Source: Jiangella asiatica (GTDB lineage Bacteria; Actinomycetota; Actinomycetes; Jiangellales; Jiangellaceae). Taken from it: 64,000 nt of DNA. The stretch covers positions 104,736 to 168,735 of the forward strand of contig NZ_SMKZ01000006.1 in NCBI RefSeq assembly GCF_004349065.1, written 5' to 3'. Shown here piece after piece: positions 24,751 through 32,699 of the stretch (position 1 is its first letter; every line of letters starts with the position of its first letter). Below the pieces are notes generated by a model, which did not search any database, was not told where the DNA came from, and worked only from the letters and a program-made list of their open reading frames with translations. Position numbers and translations under genes: made by a program.

Positions 24751-26126
24751 CGCGGCTCGTCCCGGCTCGCTCGCAGCGCCGCGCCGAACGCGTCGACCAC
24801 CCGGTCGACCTCGGCCGCGGTGATGACCAGCGGCGGCAGGAACCGCACGACGGCGTCATGGGTACCGCCGACCTCGACGATGACTCCGCGCCGCAGCATC
24901 TCGCGCTGGATCCGGCCGGCCAGCCAGCCGTCCGGCACCGGGACCCCGTCGGCGTCGACGACACTCGGGTCGACCAGCTCGGCGCCGGTCATGAGACCGC
25001 GACCGCGGACGTCCCCGACCCGCGGATCGCCGGCCGCCACCGCCAGCAGCCCATCGGTGAGGCGCCGGCCCACGTCGCGGGCGTGCTCGACCAGGCCGGC
25101 GCTGACCACTTCCTTGATGGTCGCCGCGCCCGCGGCCAGCGCCAGGGTGGAGCCGCGGAACGTCCCGGCGTGCGCACCCGGCTGCCAGCCGTCCAGCGTG
25201 CCCCGGTGGACGATGACCGCCAGCGGCAGCCCGCCGCCGATCGCCTTGGACAGCACCAGGACGTCCGGCTCCATGTCGACGGCCTGGCTGGCCCACAGCT
25301 CGCCGGTGCGGCCGAGGCCGGTCTGGACCTCGTCGGCGATCAGCACCGCCTCCGCTGCCCGGGTGGCCCGGCGGACGGCGTCGGCGAACGCTGCCGGCAT
25401 CGGGTGCACGCCGCCCTCGCCCTGCACCGGCTCGGCGATGACGGCGGCCGGCGCGGGGATACCGCTGAGATCGTCGGTCAGCGCCCACTCGACCAGCCTG
25501 GCGGCCGCGCCCCGGGCGTCCTCCAGGCCGAACGGCGAGCGGTACATCGTCGGGAACGGCAGGTGGTGCACGTCGGGCAGCAACGAGCCGAGCGGCTCCT
25601 TCACCGAGCGCCGGCCGGTCAGCGCCAGTGTGCCCTGGGTCATGCCGTGGTAGGCGCCGCCGAACGCGAGCACCCCGGACCGGCCGGTGGCGGTGCGGGC
25701 CAACTTGATCGCGGCCTCGACGGCGTCGGCGCCGCTCGGCCCGCAGAACAGGATGCGCCCGTCGCGCAGGTGCTCCGGCAGCACGTCGAACAGCTGCGTG
25801 ACGAAGCGGTCGCGTATCGGCGTCGGAAGGTCCAGCGTCGACAGCGGCGCGCCCGCGTCCAGCGCGTCGCGGATCGCCTGGACCACGACTGGGTGGTGGT
25901 GGCCGAGGGCCAGCGCGCCCGCTCCGGCCAGGCAGTCGAGGTACGCGTTGCCCTGCCGGTCGCGGACCGTGCAGCCGCGCGCATCGACCAGCGCGACGGG
26001 CAGTCGGCGAGGGTAGGAACGGGCGGAAGACTCCCGCAGGCGTTGCCGTTCGAGCAGCTCGTCGTGGGTCTCGGCGGTTTCGGTAGGTGGTGGTTCGGCG
26101 AGCTTGACACCCTCGGGGTACGCCAC
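24747..26126 (-). CDS. rhbA: Diaminobutyrate--2-oxoglutarate aminotransferase (RhbA-like)
   Basis: The GTG at 26126 (VAYPEGVKLAEPP) has AAAGGA nine bases upstream; a TTG at 26168 abuts the iron box and is less likely. The 459-residue class III aminotransferase has GPSGADAVEAAIKLAR near 129-144, LIADEVQTGLGRTG with D265 for PLP, and VLSKAIGGGLP with K294 as PLP lysine. It makes L-2,4-diaminobutyrate from aspartate semialdehyde with glutamate as donor. It is the first gene of the siderophore operon. EctB of ectoine synthesis is related, but no ectABC is here. Confidence 0.92.
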   Translation of the reverse strand: MAYPEGVKLAEPPPTETAETHDELLERQRLRESSARSYPRRLPVALVDARGCTVRDRQGNAYLDCLAGAGALALGHHHPVVVQAIRDALDAGAPLSTLDLPTPIRDRFVTQLFDVLPEHLRDGRILFCGPSGADAVEAAIKLARTATGRSGVLAFGGAYHGMTQGTLALTGRRSVKEPLGSLLPDVHHLPFPTMYRSPFGLEDARGAAARLVEWALTDDLSGIPAPAAVIAEPVQGEGGVHPMPAAFADAVRRATRAAEAVLIADEVQTGLGRTGELWASQAVDMEPDVLVLSKAIGGGLPLAVIVHRGTLDGWQPGAHAGTFRGSTLALAAGAATIKEVVSAGLVEHARDVGRRLTDGLLAVAAGDPRVGDVRGRGLMTGAELVDPSVVDADGVPVPDGWLAGRIQREMLRRGVIVEVGGTHDAVVRFLPPLVITAAEVDRVVDAFGAALRASRDEPR

Positions 26127-26168
26127 GGGCCGCGGTCCTTTCACGGAGAATGATCTGCAGTCAGTCAA

Positions 26169-26187
26169 CTAGGTTTGCCTAACCTAA
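26169..26187. promoter_or_regulatory. Iron box (DtxR/IdeR/DmdR operator)
   Basis: On the minus strand this 19-mer reads TTAGGTTAGGCAAACCTAG, close to the actinobacterial iron-box consensus TTAGGTTAGGCTCACCTAA, with dyad symmetry TTAGGTTAGGC / A-ACCTA. It lies 43-61 bases upstream of the aminotransferase start at 26126, where an Fe2+-bound DtxR-family repressor would block the siderophore operon when iron is sufficient. The regulator gene is not in the window. Confidence 0.88.
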
Positions 26188-26220
26188 CTCAGACTGCAAG
26201 TTCGCTCCGTCAGGACCCCG

Positions 26221-26973
26221 TCACGTCGCCGGCTGTTCCGCGATGGTCCCGGTCAGGGCGCCATCCAGGTCATAGGCGATGCAGACGACCTCGCGGTCGC
26301 GCGGCCAGCCAGGCTCCTGCGGGTACAGGTAGAAGAGGCTGATGGTGGGGTCGCTGTACGCGGTCGGTGAGTACGTCATCAGGGCCTCGGCGCACCGCCG
26401 GTCGGCCTCCACCACGATCGCGTCCAGGCCCGGATAGTCGCCCTCGGCCAGGTCGAACCTCGCGTAGACCTCGCCTTCGTGCGGCTGCGAGCACGGGACG
26501 GCGGGCAGCGAGGCGACGCTGCTCTCGTCCTCGGTCTCGAGCAAACCGTTGAGGCAGTCGCCGATCTCGATGTCGAACGTCGACACCGTGCCCTCCTCCG
26601 TGATCTGGCCGGAGTCGTCGCGATCGGGCTCGGAGAACGACCCGAGCGCCGCGGCGATGACGAGGCCCGTCGTCCACACACCGGCACCGATCAGCCCGCC
26701 GATGGCCAGCGCGCGGCCGTCCTGCTTCCGCTCCGCGATCTGTCCGAGCGCGATGATGCCGAAGATGAACGCCAGCGGGATGCCGCCGACCAGGCCGAAC
26801 ACCAGGGATGCGATCGCGAAGCCGTTGGTGCCCCGATGGCGCGGCGGCTCGTCCTGGTCGACCCACGGATTGTACGGCCCGGGGGTGTAGGGCCGCGGCT
26901 CTGGATAGGGCGGCAGCCGCTGATGGGGCGTCTCCGGTGGCTGGGCGTACGGATTCGCCCCGTGATCGGACAT
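26221..26973 (-). CDS. DUF4190 and septum-formation-domain membrane protein
   Basis: A 250-residue protein starting MSDHGANPYAQPPETPHQRLPPYPEP, a Pro/Tyr-rich cytoplasmic leader. Two membrane helices follow (about 53-75, IASLVFGLVGGIPLAFIFGIIALG, and 90-112), then an extracellular septum-formation-type domain with VSTFDIEIGDCLN, PAVPCSQPHEGEVYARF and RRCAEALMTYSP. Three cysteines (DCLN, PCSQ, RCAE) could form disulfides. The name of the family should not be read as proof of a cell-division role. Confidence 0.82.
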   Translation of the reverse strand: MSDHGANPYAQPPETPHQRLPPYPEPRPYTPGPYNPWVDQDEPPRHRGTNGFAIASLVFGLVGGIPLAFIFGIIALGQIAERKQDGRALAIGGLIGAGVWTTGLVIAAALGSFSEPDRDDSGQITEEGTVSTFDIEIGDCLNGLLETEDESSVASLPAVPCSQPHEGEVYARFDLAEGDYPGLDAIVVEADRRCAEALMTYSPTAYSDPTISLFYLYPQEPGWPRDREVVCIAYDLDGALTGTIAEQPAT

Positions 26974-27020
26974 GGCTGGAAAGTACCGCGTGGGCCGGAC
27001 ACATGCTGCCGATCGAGAGT

Positions 27021-27100
27021 CCGAAATGATCACGTTCAGCACGAAAACACGTGTCGCACCATGCTTGCATGCCTAGTGAAGCGCGGGTACGCCTGGTGAT
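27021..27100. repeat. Dispersed palindromic intergenic repeat, copy 1
   Basis: It begins CCGAAATGATCACGTTCAGC and continues through GTGTCGCACCATGCTTGCA and CCTAGTGAAGCGC. This is one arm and the loop of the palindrome that is complete at 31784-31877; the closing arm is absent here. It sits between two minus-strand genes in a non-coding gap. Confidence 0.65.
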
Positions 27101-27118
27101 GGCCCCGGGCGACGACCG

Positions 27119-27679
27119 TCAGGCGGTCGGCGAGGTGTGCGTGACGTAGTACCGGCGCGCCTTGTCGCGGCTGCCGCAGGTGGCCATGCTGCACCAGCGG
27201 CGCCGATGGTTCCTGCTGGTGTCCAGGAACAGCCAGCCGCATGACGGGCACTCGCCCAATCGGTCCAGCGGCCCACGGGTCAGCAGGTCGACGGCGGACG
27301 CGGCGACTTCCCAGAGCAGCACCTGTGCCGTGCGGGGCGCACCCCAGGTCAGCCGGAACCTGTCGCCGTCGTCGTCGAGCCGCCCGTGCCGGACCCCCTC
27401 GGCATGGCTGGTGACGACGGCGTCGAGGTCGCCCCGCGTGGGCTGGTCGCCGCCCGCGAGCGGCGAGAACACCCGGAACACCGTCTCGCGCAGCTCGCGG
27501 CCTCGCGGGAGGGCCCGGTCCAGTCCGGCGCGATCGTCGATCGGGTGGCCGGCGGCGCGCGCCCAGGCCAGCGCCTGCTCAGGCGTGGCGAGCCAGTCGC
27601 GCCGTGTCGCCGGGCGGGTGTTGACGGTGTTGGCGAAGTCCAGGCACAGCGCGTTGCCGACCAGCTCGATCTCGGTCAC
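27119..27679 (-). CDS. CGNR zinc-finger (ABATE-domain) transcriptional regulator
   Basis: A 186-residue protein. The N-terminal ABATE-type region begins MTEIELVGNALCLDFANTVNTRPATRRDWLATPEQALAWA. The C-terminal CGNR-type zinc finger has the pattern CPSCGWLFLDTSRNHRRRWCSMATCGSR, with cysteines CxxC...C...C and the final CGxR (CGSR replacing CGNR). Such proteins are DNA-binding regulators. It is divergent from an MFS transporter, and two near-identical palindromic sites lie between them. Confidence 0.88.
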   Translation of the reverse strand: MTEIELVGNALCLDFANTVNTRPATRRDWLATPEQALAWARAAGHPIDDRAGLDRALPRGRELRETVFRVFSPLAGGDQPTRGDLDAVVTSHAEGVRHGRLDDDGDRFRLTWGAPRTAQVLLWEVAASAVDLLTRGPLDRLGECPSCGWLFLDTSRNHRRRWCSMATCGSRDKARRYYVTHTSPTA

Positions 27680-27696
27680 TCTTCCAGTATCTCACC

Positions 27697-27758
27697 GATC
27701 AAACTTTCTTGACAGGTTGGATAGGCTGATCCCGACTTGACTGATCAAAACTTTTTGA
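27697..27758. promoter_or_regulatory. Paired operator-like palindromes between CGNR regulator and MFS gene
   Basis: Two related sites, TCAAACTTTCTTGA at 27699-27712 and TCAAAACTTTTTGA at 27745-27758, each preceded by GA and followed by a related AGGT, lie 46 bases apart. They occupy the divergent promoter region of the CGNR regulator (start 27679) and the transporter (start 27772). They are the natural candidates for binding of the regulator to control both genes. Confidence 0.65.
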
Positions 27759-27771
27759 AAGGTAAAGAGGC

Positions 27772-29034
27772 GTGGCTAGGTCGCTGGGTCGCTCGTTCGC
27801 TGGGCTGTGGTTCGGGACCGGCACGGCCAACCTGGCCGACGGCATGGCGCTGTTCGTGCTGCCGCTGCTGGCCATCGCCGTCGACGCCTCAGCCGGTGGG
27901 GTTGCCGCGATCACCGCCGCGCTGACCCTGGCCTGGCCGGTGTTCGGGCTGCATGCGGGCTGGATCGTCGACCATTCCGATCGCCGGGCCCTGCTCGCGT
28001 CGGTCAACCTGGGCCGAGCGCTCGTGCTGGGCGGCGTGACCGGCGCCTACCTGGTCGACGTGCTGTCCCTGCCCCTCCTGTTGGCCGCGGCGATCCTGCT
28101 CGGCGTGGCCGAGACGCTGGTCGACACCGCACTGACCACGGCCGTCCCGATGGTCGTCGGCCGGGATCAGCGCAACCGCGCCAACGCCCGGATCGAGGCC
28201 ACCGTCAACGTCACCAACCAGCTCGCCGGCCCGCCGCTGGCCGGGCTGCTGGCCGGGGTGACGCTGGCGCTGGCCACCGGCGCGTCGGCCGCCCTGTACG
28301 TGCTGACGCTGGCCGGGATCGCCGCTATGACACTGCGCCGGTCGCGCCCCTCTGCCGGTGAGCAGCTCGACGGCGCCGGCGCGCGCACAGCAGGGGTGGC
28401 CGCCGGGTTCCGCTACCTGTGGCGGCAGCCGGTGGTGCGGACGCTGACGCTGTTCACGGCCGCCATGAACGTCGTGTGGGCGGCCGCGACGGCGCTGCTG
28501 GTGGTGTACGCGGTCAGCCCCGGTCCGCTCGGGCTGAGCGCCGCGCAGTACGGGCTGATGCTCACCGCGATGGCGGTCGGCGGGCTGGTCGCGTCGGTGG
28601 TCGTCGAGCCATTGCGCGGCCGGTTCGGCGTGACCCGGCTGTTGATCGCCGACACTGTCGGGACGATGCTCCTGGTCGCGCCGGTGGCGCTGGGCGCGGG
28701 GGCCTGGGCGGTGGCGGCCGGCGCCGTCGTCGCCGGTGCCGGCTCGAGCATCTGGCGGGTGCTGGTGGCCACCATCCGGCAGAACCTGTCGCCGCCGGAC
28801 CTCCTCGGCCGCATCTACGCCGCGTCGCGGATGATCAGCTGGGGCGTGCTGCCGGTCGGCGCCGCGCTGGCCGGCGTGGGCGCGGAGCTGTGGGACGTGC
28901 GGACGGTGTTCGTCGCAGCGACGGCGCTCGCGGTGCTGATACTGGCCGTCTTCGTGCCTTTCGCGCTGCGCACCGACCTGTCCGCGGCGATCGATCCGGT
29001 CGAAGCGGGGCCGGACTGTCGGAGCCGCGTGTGA
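27772..29034 (+). CDS. MFS transporter controlled by a CGNR regulator
   Basis: GTG at 27772 with AAAGAGG just upstream. The 420-residue protein MARSLGRSFAGLWFGTGTANLADGMALFVLPLLAIAV has the MFS_3/enterobactin-exporter-like pattern, with WIVDHSDRRALL as the loop between helices 2 and 3 and about eleven or twelve hydrophobic segments. Efflux of a toxic compound is likely. Export of a siderophore is possible by family, but the gene is 1.6 kb from the siderophore operon, divergently read, and has its own regulator and operators. Confidence 0.85.
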   Translation: MARSLGRSFAGLWFGTGTANLADGMALFVLPLLAIAVDASAGGVAAITAALTLAWPVFGLHAGWIVDHSDRRALLASVNLGRALVLGGVTGAYLVDVLSLPLLLAAAILLGVAETLVDTALTTAVPMVVGRDQRNRANARIEATVNVTNQLAGPPLAGLLAGVTLALATGASAALYVLTLAGIAAMTLRRSRPSAGEQLDGAGARTAGVAAGFRYLWRQPVVRTLTLFTAAMNVVWAAATALLVVYAVSPGPLGLSAAQYGLMLTAMAVGGLVASVVVEPLRGRFGVTRLLIADTVGTMLLVAPVALGAGAWAVAAGAVVAGAGSSIWRVLVATIRQNLSPPDLLGRIYAASRMISWGVLPVGAALAGVGAELWDVRTVFVAATALAVLILAVFVPFALRTDLSAAIDPVEAGPDCRSRV

Positions 29035-29044
29035 AGATGCTGGT

Positions 29045-29746
29045 ATGGGCGATGAGCATGACGCAGGCCGCGCGTTGAGCCGCCCGGAGGCATCGGCGGC
29101 GGTCGAGCACTTGGGCTGGCGCTACTTGCTCGCCCGCCTGCACACGCGGGTCGCCGTCCACTCCGCCGAGCAGGCCGCGCGGGTCGCGGCACTGGCGGTG
29201 GCCGCTGCCGGCGGCGGGTCGGCGAGCCTGTCGCTGCATTTGCGTACCGACCACGTCCTGCTCGAGGTGCAGGATCCGGTGCTCGCCGACGTCACCATGG
29301 ACGACGTGCGGACGGTCGGCCGCATCACGACGGCGCTGCTCGCGGACGGCCACCGGCCCGACGCCGCGCTGGGCGACCCGGTCCGCGTCGCGCAGTCCAT
29401 CGAGCTCGGCATCGACGCGCTCGACATCCCGTCGGTCCGCCCGTTCTGGAAGGCCGTCCTCGGCTACGCCGACGAGCCTGGCCACACCGGTCCCAAGGAT
29501 CCCCTGATCGACCCGCGCGGGCAGGGCCCGGCCGTCTGGTTCCAGCAGATGGACGCGCCCCGGCCACAGCGCAACCGCATCCATCTCGACGTGACCGTCC
29601 CACACGACGAGGCCGAGCACCGGATGGCCGCGGCGCTCGAAGCCGGTGGCCGCCTCGTCTACGACGCCGAAGCGCCGGCGTTCTGGGTGCTGGCCGATCC
29701 CGAGGGCAACGAAGCGTGCATCTGCACGTGGCAGGGACGGGACTGA
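29045..29746 (+). CDS. VOC-family protein with pterin-dehydratase-like N-terminal domain
   Basis: A 233-residue protein. Residues about 12-110 (ASAAVEHLGWRYLLARLHTRVAVHSAEQAARVAALAVAAAG...LRTDHVLLEV) resemble the PCD/DCoH pterin-4a-carbinolamine dehydratase fold. Residues about 125-233 form a glyoxalase-like VOC domain ending AFWVLADPEGNEACICTW. The combination occurs in actinobacterial proteins of unknown substrate. The TGA shares its last base with the ATG of the next gene, so the two are coupled. Confidence 0.8.
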   Translation: MGDEHDAGRALSRPEASAAVEHLGWRYLLARLHTRVAVHSAEQAARVAALAVAAAGGGSASLSLHLRTDHVLLEVQDPVLADVTMDDVRTVGRITTALLADGHRPDAALGDPVRVAQSIELGIDALDIPSVRPFWKAVLGYADEPGHTGPKDPLIDPRGQGPAVWFQQMDAPRPQRNRIHLDVTVPHDEAEHRMAAALEAGGRLVYDAEAPAFWVLADPEGNEACICTWQGRD

Positions 29747-30630
29747 TGGCCACTGTAGGTCTGCTCGGCGTCCCGTCCAGCGTTGCCGCCCACTGGCCCG
29801 GTCAGGAGCAGGCGCCGGCCGCGCTGCGGGCCGCCGGGCTGTCCGACCTGCTGCGCGGTGCCGGCCTCGAGGTCGTCGACCACGGCGACCGCCCGGTGCG
29901 GCGGTGGTCGGCGCACCCCACCGAGCGGGCGCCGCACAACCTCAGCGCCGTCATCGACGTCCTCACCGACGCCCGAGCCGCCATCGGTGACGTGCTGGCC
30001 GCCGGGTACCGCCCGCTGGTCGTCGGCGGCGAGTGCACGGTCACCATCGCGCTGGTCAGCGCCCTGGTCGAGGCCGGCCAGAACGTCGGCCTGATGTACG
30101 TCGACGGCGGCCAGGACCTCATGAATCCGGTCGACCACCCGAACGAGCCGATCACCGACGGCATGGGGTTGGCGCACATGCTCGACCTGCCTGGCAGCGC
30201 GCCGGAGCTGGCCGCGTTCGGGCCGCGCCGCCCGCTCCTCACGCCCGACCACGTCTGCTTCTTCGGCTACGCCGACGACGAGGAGGACATCCACGGCCGG
30301 GTCCCGAGCTGGCGGTTTCCGGCACCGTCGGTGGCGCCGGACCCTGCCGGGTCGGCAGCGCTGGCGCTGTCCGCGCTGACCTCGGTCACCGAGCGGTTCG
30401 TCGTGCACCTCGACGTCGACGTCGTGAACTTCTTCGACCTGCCGGCCGCCGACGTTCCGCAGTACCACGGGCTCACCCTCGATCAGGTCATGACGGCGGT
30501 GGCGGTCATGGTCCGCCATCCCGGGTTCGCCGGGATGACCCTCACCGAGTTCAACCCCGACCACGGCGAGCCGGACGGGTCGACGGCGCGCCGGCTGGCC
30601 GAAGCCCTCGCCGGCGCGCTGGCTCGATGA
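29746..30630 (+). CDS. Arginase-superfamily protein with altered metal ligands
   Basis: A 294-residue protein with the arginase/agmatinase fold (MATVGLLGVPSSVAAHWPGQEQAP, LVVGGECTVT, VGLMYVDGGQDL, FVVHLDVDVVNFFD). The usual GGDHS is GGECT (94-98), DAHxD is DGGQD (120-124), and DVDxxDP is DVDVVNF. Thus the two histidine ligands of the Mn cluster are replaced while several aspartates stay. It may act on a non-guanidino substrate, use a different metal, or be non-catalytic. It is coupled to the upstream VOC gene. Confidence 0.78.
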   Translation: MATVGLLGVPSSVAAHWPGQEQAPAALRAAGLSDLLRGAGLEVVDHGDRPVRRWSAHPTERAPHNLSAVIDVLTDARAAIGDVLAAGYRPLVVGGECTVTIALVSALVEAGQNVGLMYVDGGQDLMNPVDHPNEPITDGMGLAHMLDLPGSAPELAAFGPRRPLLTPDHVCFFGYADDEEDIHGRVPSWRFPAPSVAPDPAGSAALALSALTSVTERFVVHLDVDVVNFFDLPAADVPQYHGLTLDQVMTAVAVMVRHPGFAGMTLTEFNPDHGEPDGSTARRLAEALAGALAR

Positions 30631-30649
30631 CCACCCGGACGGGGACACT

Positions 30650-31687
30650 GTGACGGTGAACGCCGGCCCCGACCCCGCCGCGACCCTGCGACGCATCGCG
30701 TACCTGCTGGAGCGGGCGCGGGAGCCGACCTACCGGGTGCGGGCGTTCCGCACCGCGGCGGCCGCGGCGGCCGCCGCCGGCGTCCCGGAGCTGACCGAGC
30801 GGGCCGCCGCCGGCACCCTCACCGAGCTGCGCGGCATCGGCAAGGTCACCGCCGAGGTCATCACGGAGGCGCTGGCCGGCGAGGTCCCGGTGTACCTGCG
30901 CCGGCTGGAGGCCACCGGCGGGCAGCCCGTGGCCGAGGGCGGCACCGAGATCCAGGCGGCCCTGCGCGGCGACCTCCACATGCATTCGGACTGGTCCGAC
31001 GGCGGCAGCCCGATCCCGGAGATGGTGCAGGCCGCCGCCGCGCTCGGCCACGACTACGTCGCACTGACCGACCACTCGCCGCGGCTCACCGTCGCCAACG
31101 GGCTGTCGCCGGACCGGCTGCGCCGCCAGCTGGACGTCGTGGCCGAGCTCAACGAGCGCTCCGACGGTATCCGGGTGCTCACCGGCATCGAGGTCGACAT
31201 CAACGAGGACGGCTCCCTGGACCAGTCCGACGAGCTGCTGGCGCGGCTCGACGTCGTCGTGGCCAGCGTGCACTCCAAGCTGCGGATGCCCGCGGACGAG
31301 ATGACCCCGCGCATGGTGACCGCCATCGCCAACCCGCACGTCGACATCCTCGGACACTGCACGGGCAGGCTCATCACCGGCGGCCGCGGCACCCGGCCGG
31401 AGTCCACCTTCGAGCCGGAGATCGTCTTCGCCGCCTGCGCGCGGTTCGGCGTCGCGGTCGAGATCAACTCGCGGCCGGAGCGGCTGGACCCGCCGAAGCG
31501 CTTGCTGCGGCTGGCGGTCGAGGCGGGCTGCTCGTTCGCACTGGACACCGACGCCCACGCGCCGGGTCAGCTGGAGTGGCAGCCCTACGGGTGCGAGCGG
31601 GCGGCCGCGTGCGGGGTTCCGATGGAGCGCATCGTCAACACCTGGGAGGTCGACGACCTGCTCGCATGGACCCTCCGCTCGTCGTGA
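30650..31687 (+). CDS. PHP-domain protein with N-terminal helix-hairpin-helix region
   Basis: GTG at 30650. A 345-residue protein. Residues about 10-85 form a PolX-like N-terminal part (LRRIAYLLERAREPTYRVRAFRTA, LTELRGIGKVTAEVI, a helix-hairpin-helix). About 105-340 is a PHP phosphoesterase: GDLHMHSDWSDG, VALTDHS, LTGIEVDIN, VVASVHSK, DILGHCTGR, ALDTDAHAPG, carrying the usual metal ligands. This is the HhH-PHP arrangement of PolX without its polymerase core. Likely acts on phosphate esters or DNA ends. Confidence 0.88.
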   Translation: MTVNAGPDPAATLRRIAYLLERAREPTYRVRAFRTAAAAAAAAGVPELTERAAAGTLTELRGIGKVTAEVITEALAGEVPVYLRRLEATGGQPVAEGGTEIQAALRGDLHMHSDWSDGGSPIPEMVQAAAALGHDYVALTDHSPRLTVANGLSPDRLRRQLDVVAELNERSDGIRVLTGIEVDINEDGSLDQSDELLARLDVVVASVHSKLRMPADEMTPRMVTAIANPHVDILGHCTGRLITGGRGTRPESTFEPEIVFAACARFGVAVEINSRPERLDPPKRLLRLAVEAGCSFALDTDAHAPGQLEWQPYGCERAAACGVPMERIVNTWEVDDLLAWTLRSS

Positions 31688-31717
31688 CCTTGGCCCCGCA
31701 TCGTAGGTCCCACGCTC

Positions 31718-31783
31718 CCGCCTCCTGCCTCCTCCTGCCTCCTCGTGCCGCCTCTTGCTGCCGCGTGCCGCCTCTTGCTGCCT
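31718..31783. repeat. CCTCCTGC/CCTCTTGC micro-repeat
   Basis: A run of short C/T-rich repeats (CTCCTGCCTCCTCCTGCCTC, then CCGCCTCTTGCTGCCGCGTG and CCGCCTCTTGCTGCCTC) lies immediately before the dispersed palindrome. The unit GCCGCCTCTTGCTGCC is repeated within it. It looks like slippage-prone filler; no coding or regulatory role is visible. Confidence 0.55.
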
Positions 31784-31877
31784 CCGAAATGATCACGTTC
31801 AGCAGGATTGCCCGTGCGTCACCAGGCTTGCGAGCATGGTGCGACACGAGATTTCGTGCTGAACGTGATCATTTCGG
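31784..31877. repeat. Dispersed palindromic intergenic repeat, copy 2 (complete)
   Basis: A 94-bp imperfect palindrome. It starts CCGAAATGATCACGTTCAGC and ends with the exact complement of that arm, GCTGAACGTGATCATTTCGG. The inner halves also pair in part. Copies 1 (27021) and 3 (59162) carry one arm plus loop. It lies between two plus-strand genes. Size and shape suit a miniature transposon or a REP-like element. Confidence 0.75.
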
Positions 31878-31967
31878 GGCGAGGGGTGGCGTGCCGACGG
31901 GCGTCCGTCAGGCCCGTTTTGAGGCGTGTCGGTGCCGGAATGTCGTAGTGACGCGTACCTTCTGCGG

Positions 31968-32669
31968 ATGGACATCATCCTGATCCCCGGCTTCTGGCTG
32001 GACGGCTCGTCGTGGAGCGAGGTCGCGCCGGTGCTGGAGAAGGCGGGCCACCGGGTCCAGGCGCTCACGTTGCCCGGGCTGGAGTCGGTCGGCACCGACC
32101 GCGGTGGCATCCAGCTCCGCGACCACGTCGAGGCCGCGATCGCGGCGGTCGACGGGGCCGACGGACCGGTCGTGCTGGTCGGGCACTCCGGCGGCAGCGC
32201 CATCGCACATGCGGCGGCCGACGCCCGGCCGGATCGCGTCGTGCGCGTGGTGCACGTCGACGCCGTGCCGCTCGCCGTTGGCGAGGCGATCAACAACGGG
32301 CTGCGCGTGGTCGACGGTGAGATCCCGCTGCCGGACTGGTCGGAGTTCCCCGCCGAGGACCTCCGTGACCTGGACGACGGCCTGCGCGAGGCGTTCCGTG
32401 CCGCCGCCGTGCCTCAGCCCGCGGCGGTCGCCTACGACCCTCAGGTGCTCACCGACGAGCGGCGCTACGACATACCGGCGACGATCATCGCGTGTGAGTT
32501 CACCGGCGACGAGCTGCGCGAGTGGATCGCCCAGAAGGACCCGGACACCACCGAGGTCGCGGCACTGCGCGACGCGGAGTACATCGACCTGCCCACCGGC
32601 CACTGGCCGCAGTTCACCAAGCCCGGTGAGCTGGCCGACGTCATCCTCGACGCCGTCGACCGCACGTGA
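31968..32669 (+). CDS. Alpha/beta-hydrolase
   Basis: ATG at 31968. The 233-residue protein opens MDIILIPGFWLDGSSWSEVAP (oxyanion loop), has the nucleophile elbow VVLVGHSGGSAIAHAAAD and a C-terminal DLPTGHWPQFTKP that supplies the catalytic His. This matches small esterase-like hydrolases annotated widely in actinobacteria. The substrate is unknown. It lies downstream of the complete dispersed palindrome and convergent to the BBE oxidoreductase. Confidence 0.85.
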   Translation: MDIILIPGFWLDGSSWSEVAPVLEKAGHRVQALTLPGLESVGTDRGGIQLRDHVEAAIAAVDGADGPVVLVGHSGGSAIAHAAADARPDRVVRVVHVDAVPLAVGEAINNGLRVVDGEIPLPDWSEFPAEDLRDLDDGLREAFRAAAVPQPAAVAYDPQVLTDERRYDIPATIIACEFTGDELREWIAQKDPDTTEVAALRDAEYIDLPTGHWPQFTKPGELADVILDAVDRT

Positions 32670-32699
32670 CGCGGCGCGGCACGGCGGACGGCGGTGGCC

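Noticed and set aside
22975..25653. An 892-codon plus-strand open frame opposite the synthetase, decarboxylase and aminotransferase
   Set aside because: Antisense shadow; low-complexity Arg/Ala/Ser sequence and no family signal.
24747..26126. Ectoine pathway EctB
   Set aside because: The class III aminotransferase is similar, but it is coupled to a diaminobutyrate decarboxylase and NIS synthetases, and no ectA or ectC is nearby.
27772..29034. Siderophore exporter of the rhb-like operon
   Set aside because: The family could fit, but it is divergently read, has its own CGNR regulator and operators, and shows no iron box.
31718..31783. CRISPR array or VNTR gene
   Set aside because: The short CCTCCTGC-type units have no spacers of constant length and no cas genes; it is a simple-sequence run.
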